A stretch of 13,536 nucleotides of DNA. Origin: Xanthobacteraceae bacterium. Its GTDB lineage: Bacteria > Pseudomonadota > Alphaproteobacteria > Rhizobiales > Xanthobacteraceae. The notes beneath the pieces were generated by a model. That model had not been told where the DNA came from, did not search any database, and was given only the letters and a program-made list of their open reading frames with translations. Of this stretch, positions 8,059-13,536 are shown piece after piece (positions within the stretch are counted from its first letter, which is position 1; every line of letters begins with the position of its first letter). The stretch lies in assembly GCA_030037185.1 (NCBI GenBank), contig JASHRR010000515.1, forward strand, positions 1 through 13,536, written 5' to 3'. Made by a program: the position numbers and the translations under genes.

Positions 8059-9018
8059 ATGACACGCAAAATCGGAATAGGCCTGGGTTTGATGAGTTTT
8101 ACATTTTCGAGCGTTGCGGGATTTTGGCGCTGGGTCGATTTTTGCGAGGAAGCGGGGATCGACTCTTTGTGGCAGACCGACCGGCTGGTTGGCGACGTGT
8201 CGCACCTGGAGTGCCTCTCCGCCATGGCAGCGATAGCTGGGAGAACCCGACGCCTCAAATTTGGCATGAACGTGCTGTGCCTTGCTCATCGGGATCCGGT
8301 TTTGGTTGCCAAACAATGCGCCACCATCGACGTTCTATCGGAGGGAAGACTGTTGCCGCAGTTCGGCGTCGGCAGCGAGCGAGCGCCGGAATGGGCAACC
8401 ATGAACATTGATATGAAGACAAGCGGTAGCAGGACGGACGAAGGACTGGCGATCATCCGCAGGCTTTGGACGGAGGACAAGGTCGATTTCGAGGGAAGAC
8501 ATTATCGCTTGGCAGGAGCATCGATCTCGCCAAAGCCGAAACAACCGGATTTGCCAATGTGGATCGGAGGCGCCTCAGCCGCAGCCATTCGCCGCACTGT
8601 GCGATGGGGCACCGGATGGCAGGGCGGCGCCGAGGCGCCAGCAATTGCGGGCGCGGTTGTGGCAAAGATACGTGCCGCCTTACCGGCAGCCGGGCGCGCC
8701 ATCGATGACGATCATTACGGGGCCGGGTTTCCGTTTCGCTTCGGCACGGCCGACGATGATCCCGAAATTGGCCGCTCAATGCAGGGGTACCATGATTATC
8801 GGGGGCTTGATCCTGCGGGTTATTTCGCGATCGGCGATTCCGATACGATTTTCGCGCGCATCCTGGAATACGTCGATGCAGGTGTATCGAAGCTTATACT
8901 ACGGCCACTTGGGCACAGTGACGACGATGTGATGAATCAAACCTGCCGTCTGGTGCGAGAGGTGCTGCCGCGCGTTGCAGCCCGCTGGCCGAAGGTACCG
9001 CGAGCATTGGCAAGCTGA
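8059..9018 (+). CDS. Luciferase-like (LLM) flavin/F420-dependent oxidoreductase
   Basis: Cytoplasmic TIM-barrel oxidoreductase of the bacterial luciferase superfamily, using either F420 or FMNH2. The 319 residues include KIGIGLGLMSFTFSS at the first strand, GIDSLWQTDRLVGD (33-46) where Fgd-like proteins carry the cofactor-contacting SDH segment, AGRTRRLKFGMNVL (60-73), LSEGRLLPQFGVGSE (93-107), IIRRLWTEDKVDFEGRHY (132-149), and PMWIGGAS (166-173). These features resemble the 'probable F420-dependent oxidoreductase' (TIGR03619-like) branch rather than Fgd. The ATG at 8059 gives the natural N terminus; the frame is open back to 7918 inside the receptor gene, but that part matches nothing. The gene lies 50 nt after the receptor and 28 nt before the hydrolase, so it should act on the imported ligand. 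It is intact, unlike the LLM gene of the F420 operon. Cofactor and substrate are unknown. Confidence 0.87.
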   Translation: MTRKIGIGLGLMSFTFSSVAGFWRWVDFCEEAGIDSLWQTDRLVGDVSHLECLSAMAAIAGRTRRLKFGMNVLCLAHRDPVLVAKQCATIDVLSEGRLLPQFGVGSERAPEWATMNIDMKTSGSRTDEGLAIIRRLWTEDKVDFEGRHYRLAGASISPKPKQPDLPMWIGGASAAAIRRTVRWGTGWQGGAEAPAIAGAVVAKIRAALPAAGRAIDDDHYGAGFPFRFGTADDDPEIGRSMQGYHDYRGLDPAGYFAIGDSDTIFARILEYVDAGVSKLILRPLGHSDDDVMNQTCRLVREVLPRVAARWPKVPRALAS

Positions 9019-9046
9019 TCAAGGAGCAAGGATCAAGGACGACCCC
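9016..9046 (+). promoter_or_regulatory. Duplicated ribosome-binding element before the cysteine hydrolase
   Basis: The nine-base sequence GATCAAGGA occurs twice, at 9017-9025 (overlapping the LLM stop TGA at 9016-9018) and 9031-9039. The second copy provides AAGGA seven bases before the ATG and decides the start at 9047; the first is too far upstream to serve that start. Confidence 0.55.
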
Positions 9047-9748
9047 ATGGCATTGGCCTTTTTCGATACCTGTAGCCGGCATCCCGATGAAACCAACACT
9101 AGGTTCGTCCTCGCTGAAAACATGACACGCGTCCGCAAGAACATCCGGCACATCCTCCACGCGGCGGAGCGGCTCGGATCGCCCGTACTATCGACCACAT
9201 GCCTTGGAAGTTTGCGGGGCTCGTCAGGGATGTGCGTTCGCTCGACCTGCGCTGCCTTGGCCGCGAAAGGCGCTCCGGCGTCCGCAGAAACCAAGGAGAA
9301 TACGGCTTTTGTGGCGATGAACGCGACGCGGGCCGAAGTGGCCGCTGCCCTCGGCTGCCGCGAGATTATACTCGAGCGCACGTCCTGCAAGACCGCAGAC
9401 GACAATGTTCGCCTGCGAACCTTTGATGTTTTCGGTGTGAACAAGAACACCAGTCAGATCGTTCGCGCCCTCGGTGACCGACACTGGCTCGTATTCGGGG
9501 CCGGATTCGAGCATTGCTTGGTTTCGGTAGTCGAGGGCCTGCGCAAGCTTCGCTATCGGGTCACGGTTGTGGAGGACGGCTGTATTCATGGCGGGCGTAG
9601 CACTCCGACGACTTTCCTGCGCACATTCGAGCGCATGAAGGTACTCGGGGCAGAGTGGGCGAGCTTCGACGCAATCTGCGACGAATACGGCTTCGATGAA
9701 AGGGTGCGTCGTGAGCCGGGCCGCCCCGCGCCACGTGAGGCGTCATGA
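9047..9748 (+). CDS. Isochorismatase-superfamily cysteine hydrolase
   Basis: Cytoplasmic hydrolase of the family that includes nicotinamidase, N-carbamoylsarcosine amidase, RutB and isochorismatase, usually cleaving an amide or enol-ether bond. The 233 residues begin ALAFFDT with the expected nucleophile-partner Asp at D7. The C-terminal core WLVFGAGFEHCLVSVVEGL (147-165) has the catalytic cysteine C157, followed by the usual strand VTVVEDGCIHGG. The third member of the triad, a Lys, is most likely K115 in RTSCKTADDN, though the surrounding sequence is unlike typical members. The protein has eight cysteines. The start is fixed by AAGGA at 9035-9039, seven bases before the ATG; the frame is open further upstream (8975) inside the LLM gene. 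The stop overlaps the permease ATG by 4 nt (ATGA). It is not accompanied by siderophore-biosynthesis genes, so a catabolic amidase role is more likely than EntB-type isochorismatase. Exact substrate unknown. Confidence 0.8.
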   Translation: MALAFFDTCSRHPDETNTRFVLAENMTRVRKNIRHILHAAERLGSPVLSTTCLGSLRGSSGMCVRSTCAALAAKGAPASAETKENTAFVAMNATRAEVAAALGCREIILERTSCKTADDNVRLRTFDVFGVNKNTSQIVRALGDRHWLVFGAGFEHCLVSVVEGLRKLRYRVTVVEDGCIHGGRSTPTTFLRTFERMKVLGAEWASFDAICDEYGFDERVRREPGRPAPREAS

Positions 9749-10803
9749 CGGACGCCCAAACGGTTGGTTCATCGCGGTGGTCGCTGGTATTGAGCCGCGG
9801 ATCAGCGAAGCTTTGGGTATTGGCGGTCGGCATCGCGATCGCCTCGATTCTATCATTTGGGATCGGGCGATATGCCGTATCTCCGTTGACCGCGGTAGAG
9901 ATCCTAGTCTCGCGCGTGGTGGACGTCCCACGACACTGGACGACACAGGCCGAAACCATCGTGCTCGTCATCCGGTTGCCGCGTATCGTCGCAGCGCTGC
10001 TGATTGGGGTTGCCTTGTCGACATCAGGATCCGCTTATCAGGGGCTTTTCCGAAATCCACTAGTCTCGCCAGACATATTGGGTGTGAGTGCCGGCGCGGG
10101 TTTTGGCGCCTCGATTGGCATTCTTTTCGCTATGGGACCAGCGGGTGTGCAGGCGCTCGCGTTCGCATGCGGGCTCGTCGCCGTGCTGTCGACCTATGCG
10201 ATCGCACTACGCTTTGGGCGGGCAGGCGAAACGCCACTGGTGCTCATCCTCTCCGGAATCATCATCGGTGCGCTGTTTTCGGCGTTCATATCTGCCATCA
10301 AATTCGTCGCCGATCCAGACAATACACTGCCGGCAATCACCTATTGGTTGATGGGCACTCTGTCGTCGATAGCTGCAAGTGATATCTACATCGCGGTGGC
10401 GCCAATCCTCGTCGGATTTGCGGTTCTTATGCTGCTGCGATGGAACCTCAACATCATGGCATTCGGCGAAGAGGAAGCGCGCTCGCTCGGTGTCAATACC
10501 TTGTTGGTCCGGTTCTCTGTCATTGTATCCGCGACACTGATGACCGCCTCTGCCGTCGCGATCAGTGGGGTGATCGGATTGGTGGGGCTAATCGTCCCAC
10601 ACATCGCCAGGGCCTATCTGGGGCCGAATTTCACTATTCTCGTTCCGGGATCGGCACTGTGCGGAGCGCTCTTCGTCATTTTGATGGACACTTTGGCTCG
10701 ATCGTTGTTCAGCGTCGAGCTGCCGTTGGGCGTGTTGACGGAGATCGTCGGCGCTCCGTTCTTTCTTTTCCTGTTGTCCAGGGCCGGAAAGGGGTGGGGG
10801 TAG
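9745..10803 (+). CDS. FecCD-family ABC importer permease
   Basis: Inner-membrane permease of a Fe-siderophore/haem/cobalamin-type (type II) ABC importer, likely acting as a homodimer with the ATPase encoded next. The 352 residues are mostly hydrophobic, consistent with about ten membrane helices. FecCD signatures are RLPR at 77-80, an LLIGVALSTSG segment, YQGLFRNPLVSPDILGVSAGAGFG (98-121), the cytoplasmic EARSLGVN coupling segment, AISGVIGLVGLIVPHIAR and the C-terminal ELPLGVLTEIVGAPFF. The ATG overlaps the hydrolase TGA (ATGA), so translation is probably coupled, and the ATPase follows after 10 nt. Only one permease gene is present, as expected for a homodimeric system. Substrate class cannot be narrowed from the permease alone. 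Confidence 0.93.
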   Translation: MTDAQTVGSSRWSLVLSRGSAKLWVLAVGIAIASILSFGIGRYAVSPLTAVEILVSRVVDVPRHWTTQAETIVLVIRLPRIVAALLIGVALSTSGSAYQGLFRNPLVSPDILGVSAGAGFGASIGILFAMGPAGVQALAFACGLVAVLSTYAIALRFGRAGETPLVLILSGIIIGALFSAFISAIKFVADPDNTLPAITYWLMGTLSSIAASDIYIAVAPILVGFAVLMLLRWNLNIMAFGEEEARSLGVNTLLVRFSVIVSATLMTASAVAISGVIGLVGLIVPHIARAYLGPNFTILVPGSALCGALFVILMDTLARSLFSVELPLGVLTEIVGAPFFLFLLSRAGKGWG

Positions 10804-10813
10804 CGGATCCACC

Positions 10814-11596
10814 ATGGAAATCGAGCTTCGCCACCTCTCGTGCGGCTATACGCGCAATGCGATCGTCGAAGATATCAATCTTGTCGTCCGCTCCGGAGAT
10901 CTGATGTGTCTACTCGGACCGAACGGGGTTGGAAAAACGACCTTGTTCAAGACCATTCTCGGCTTGCAGCCGCCTTTGGGCGGCAATATACTTCTAGATG
11001 GCGATGATGTGCGAAGCTGGTCGCGGCGGCGTTTTGCGTTGCGAGTCGGCTATGTGGCTCAGGCCCATACGCCACCTTTTTCCTTCAAGGTAATCGATGT
11101 TGTCGCCATGGGGCGAGCGGCCCACGTCGGTGCGTTCGCGCAGCCTACCCGCCGCGATATGGCAATTGCGGAGGAGGTTTTGTCGGCGCTTGGTCTACCG
11201 CATCTTCGTGATGCCATCTATACACGAATAAGCGGGGGCGAACGCCAATTGGTGCTGATTGCAAGAGCTCTGGCGCAGCAACCCGGGCTCTTGTTGATGG
11301 ACGAACCCACCGCAAATCTCGATTACGGCAACCAGGTCAGGGTCATGAGCCATGTTTTGAACTTGACCAGTCAACATGGTTTGGGTGTGGTGATGACGAC
11401 TCATAATCCCAATGAGGCGCTGCTTTACGCGTCGAAGGTCGCCGTCATGGGTAGTGGCGGACGTTTCCTCACAGGACAACCGCGTCAGCTCATCACGACG
11501 GAATTATTGAATAGTCTTTACGGCGTCATGGTGCGAATGGTTCCAGTCGATAACCACCTCAGCATTTGCGTGCCGTCCCATGAAATACATCACTGA
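10814..11596 (+). CDS. FecE-type ABC importer ATP-binding protein
   Basis: Cytoplasmic ATPase that drives the adjacent FecCD permease. The 260 residues carry all ABC motifs: Walker A GPNGVGKTT (35-43), Q-loop glutamine Q83 in GYVAQAH, signature ISGGERQ (139-145), Walker B LLLMDEPTANLD (159-170) and switch histidine H197 in TTHNP. The ISGGERQ signature and AQxP-type Q-loop fit the FecE/BtuD/HmuV importer group rather than exporters. The gene sits 10 nt after the permease, and its last 17 nt overlap the binding-protein gene. A G-rich stretch before 10801 may serve as the ribosome site. It appears intact. Confidence 0.94.
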   Translation: MEIELRHLSCGYTRNAIVEDINLVVRSGDLMCLLGPNGVGKTTLFKTILGLQPPLGGNILLDGDDVRSWSRRRFALRVGYVAQAHTPPFSFKVIDVVAMGRAAHVGAFAQPTRRDMAIAEEVLSALGLPHLRDAIYTRISGGERQLVLIARALAQQPGLLLMDEPTANLDYGNQVRVMSHVLNLTSQHGLGVVMTTHNPNEALLYASKVAVMGSGGRFLTGQPRQLITTELLNSLYGVMVRMVPVDNHLSICVPSHEIHH

Positions 11597-12743
11597 TCGG
11601 AAGGCCTCGGACCCTACCCGTCTGTGGAACAAACTACCAGGCCTGCGCCTCGTGCTCCCAATGTGCATCTGCGTAGCGGGTAGCCTGATGATCTGGGCAG
11701 CGGCAGTAACAGTCTTGCCCATGAACTCCCGATTGCTTGCTGCCGCAGCAAGTGAGAGCGATCGGCGGATCGTCGACATGGCGGACCGTGTGGTGGACCT
11801 GCCCGAGCACATCCACCGCGTCGCCTGCTACGAAGTTCTCTGCTACGAAAAGTTCTTCTTGCTGGGCGGCAGCGATCTTGTGACTGCTATGATCCGGACC
11901 GACCCACCGTGGATGTCTACAATAGATCCCCGTGTGCGGGGCGTTGCCAAGGTCGAGAACACCCCGAATCGAGAGGAATTGCTCGCTAACGGCGATGATA
12001 TCGTTTTTCTTCGCTACGACCGGCAGCAACTCCGTGGTCTCGCCTCCGTTGGCATCCCAGCAATCGTCTCCCAGCCGCCGCCCCGGACACGCTTCAGGGA
12101 TGCTGCGGCATTTGGTGACGCCCAGAAACGGATGGTGCGGCTATTCGGGAGCATTATTCGTGGCGACGCTTTGCGTGCGGCGGAAGACTGGTGTGCTTAT
12201 TACGACGATCGCATCAGCTATATAATGGCACGAACCGCAGATATTTCTCAGGAGAAGCGCCGGAGAGCCTATTATCTACGCGGGCCGCAAGCAACAATTA
12301 CACAGGGACCTAATACAAACACCTATTGGTACGGCGTGATTGGCGGTGCCGATATGATCGTGAAGGACTTGGCACTTGACAACCAGGGCCCGATGTCGAT
12401 CGAAGAGATCGTCAGCCTCGACCCCGAATTTATTTTCGTCGGCCGGCAATATTCTCCTGACCTCGTATCGCGTGATCCACGGTGGCAAAACATCAGTGCG
12501 ATCAAGAACGATCACGTGATCCCATTGCCTGAGGGCATGTTTTATTGGGATGGCAGCACTGAGGGGATTCTACTGGCAGAATTCATCGCGAAAACGATCT
12601 ATCCTGATCATTTCCGTGATTTGGATATGGCAAGTGAAGTCCGCAAGTATTTCAAGAAATTCTATCGATTCGAGTTCACTGAGGATGAGCTTAGAAAATT
12701 TATGCTCGGTTTAAACCCGGCGGGGATACGTAGAGGATATTAG
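11580..12743 (+). CDS. Periplasmic metal-chelate-type substrate-binding protein
   Basis: Binding protein that delivers the ligand to the FecCD/FecE importer; of the helical-backbone class (Peripla_BP_2/TroA-like). The 387 residues start with a long basic n-region (about 22 residues), then one hydrophobic segment at about 23-46 and AAAASES near 54-60. This could be a Sec signal peptide or an uncleaved membrane anchor; no lipobox is seen. The mature part has DRVVDLP, a domain-linking long helix around 185-215, the GVIGGADMIVKDLA segment, LDPEFIFVG, and the C-terminal PEGMFYWDGSTEGILLAEF then IYPDHF, typical of iron/metal-chelate binding proteins. Translation starts inside the ATPase gene (17-nt overlap). 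It is the last gene of the six-gene unit; a strong inverted repeat follows 9 nt after the stop. Confidence 0.88.
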   Translation: MKYITDRKASDPTRLWNKLPGLRLVLPMCICVAGSLMIWAAAVTVLPMNSRLLAAAASESDRRIVDMADRVVDLPEHIHRVACYEVLCYEKFFLLGGSDLVTAMIRTDPPWMSTIDPRVRGVAKVENTPNREELLANGDDIVFLRYDRQQLRGLASVGIPAIVSQPPPRTRFRDAAAFGDAQKRMVRLFGSIIRGDALRAAEDWCAYYDDRISYIMARTADISQEKRRRAYYLRGPQATITQGPNTNTYWYGVIGGADMIVKDLALDNQGPMSIEEIVSLDPEFIFVGRQYSPDLVSRDPRWQNISAIKNDHVIPLPEGMFYWDGSTEGILLAEFIAKTIYPDHFRDLDMASEVRKYFKKFYRFEFTEDELRKFMLGLNPAGIRRGY

Positions 12744-12752
12744 CCCTCTTTC

Positions 12753-12791
12753 TGGTCGTGAAAAGGCAAGGAGATCCTGTTTTCACGACCA
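12753..12791. terminator. Perfect 12-bp inverted repeat between convergent genes
   Basis: TGGTCGTGAAAA at 12753-12764 and TTTTCACGACCA at 12780-12791 are exact reverse complements separated by 15 bases; the loop itself contains AGGA-GA-TCCT. It lies nine bases after the binding-protein stop and about 55 bases from the end of the convergent LysR gene, the place for a bidirectional transcription stop. No T-run follows the stem on either strand (the T-run is within the stem, on the loop side), so it may instead act as an RNA-stabilising hairpin or a protein-binding palindrome. Confidence 0.55.
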
Positions 12792-12846
12792 CGGCGTGTT
12801 GTTGCGGAGAATGAACAATTGGCTGTGCGCCGTCGGCTAACGTTGG

Positions 12847-13536
12847 TTAAAATGATAGGCGAGCCTGGTGTTTGGCACCGTCTCCCTTGGGGTGGCGGGA
12901 TTGTCGCTTTGCCAAATGTGCCGCGACCTCCCGAGCGCACTCAATGAAGCGCTGGGCGACTGGGCTGATGGTCCGATTTTTCAGAGTGACGATGGCGACC
13001 GAGAATGGCTCTATAGGAAGCACAATCGGCAATCGCTTCAGCGCGAAGCGCTCCGTGTAAAACTGCAATAGCCCGTCGCCGAAATGTCCGACGAAGCGGC
13101 CACTCTCCAGCAATCGAAAAAGCAGATGCGCGGTGGTGGTGGTCATGGCAATGCGCGGCATCCGCAAACCACTGGTGCGAAATGCTTCCGCAACGAGAGA
13201 CCCAATTGCGGAAGAGGCCACGCACCAAGGCTCGTCTATCAAGTCCGCAAGTGCCACCCTGCGCCGAATGGCCCAGTGGCTTTTGGTGCCAACCACAAGG
13301 CGGAGGTTGTCCCGAAACAGAATCGTGACGTCCAGCTCTTCGTTTGCAAAGCCGCCTACCAGTGGAACGAGCGCAAGCTCAACGCGGCGGTCCGGCAAGT
13401 CGCGGGCAACTAGTGTAGCGCTGTCCGCTTCCACCACGCGAAAGTTAATGCGCGGATGCCGCCGCCAGAGCTGCTCCATCACGGCGGCGCCAAGTCCCGC
13501 CAGCAGCGGCTCGCTACTCCCGAGTCGGAGCTCTCC
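12847..13536 (-). CDS. LysR-family regulator, effector domain only (5' end cut by window)
   Basis: Transcription regulator whose N-terminal helix-turn-helix part lies beyond the right edge. The frame is open from base 13536 to the TAA at 12847 (229 residues plus stop). The visible start, GELRLGSSEPLLAGLGAAVMEQL, then RRHPRINFRVVEAD, is the standard beginning of a LysR substrate-binding domain. It is followed by LVARDLPDRRVELALVPL, LRLVVGTKSHWA, LADLIDEPWCV and a C-terminal VAIVTLKNRTISPVAQRFIE. An internal GTG/ATG at 13482-13477 is not a real start because the domain extends upstream. It converges on the import operon; whether it controls that operon, a gene to the right, or neither cannot be told here. 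Confidence 0.9.
   Translation of the reverse strand, partial: GELRLGSSEPLLAGLGAAVMEQLWRRHPRINFRVVEADSATLVARDLPDRRVELALVPLVGGFANEELDVTILFRDNLRLVVGTKSHWAIRRRVALADLIDEPWCVASSAIGSLVAEAFRTSGLRMPRIAMTTTTAHLLFRLLESGRFVGHFGDGLLQFYTERFALKRLPIVLPIEPFSVAIVTLKNRTISPVAQRFIECAREVAAHLAKRQSRHPKGDGAKHQARLSF

Noticed and set aside
9047..9748. EntB-type isochorismatase for catecholate siderophore synthesis
   Set aside because: No aryl carrier domain and no entA, entC or entE-like genes are nearby; the context is uptake and processing.
10805..10817. GGATCCACCATGG before the ATPase gene, resembling a BamHI-Kozak cloning junction
   Set aside because: The operon continues naturally on both sides with normal spacing and coding content, so this is coincidence.

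Overview
The window looks like chromosomal DNA from a Gram-negative, probably alphaproteobacterial (Rhizobiales-like) organism. The evidence is an outer-membrane TonB-dependent receptor with a long proline-rich N-terminal linker, a binding-protein-dependent ABC importer, a LysR regulator and moderately high GC. The assignment is an inference; there is no rRNA or tRNA gene to anchor it.

Left half (1-5354, all minus strand): a coenzyme F420 operon read from right to left with 1-4 nt overlaps at every junction. The order is an F420-dependent glucose-6-phosphate-dehydrogenase-like luciferase-family gene (pseudogene), cofE, cofD (one frameshift), cofC and fbiC. fbiC is a fused CofG-CofH gene that runs off the left edge and is intact as far as seen. 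Together these genes would make Fo (FbiC), activate the phosphorylated side-chain precursor (CofC), join it to Fo (CofD) and add glutamates (CofE). The first gene has lost its cofactor-binding segment and carries two further frame changes, and cofD is out of frame at a G5 run. The pathway therefore looks partly decayed unless the cofD lesion is a sequencing error.

Right half (5627-12743, plus strand): a tight six-gene unit diverging from the F420 operon. It encodes a TonB-dependent siderophore-type receptor, an intact luciferase-like (LLM) oxidoreductase, an isochorismatase-superfamily cysteine hydrolase, a FecCD-type permease, a FecE-type ATPase and a periplasmic binding protein. This is a complete outer-to-inner-membrane import path with two enzymes encoded between receptor and transporter. 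That suggests import followed by oxidative or reductive processing and hydrolysis of the ligand, for example a metal chelate. The substrate cannot be read from the sequence.

Right edge (12847-13536, minus strand): the effector domain of a LysR-type regulator, convergent with the import operon and truncated at its N terminus by the window end. A perfect 12-bp inverted repeat lies between the convergent genes. No tRNA, rRNA, CRISPR array, insertion sequence or riboswitch was recognised.
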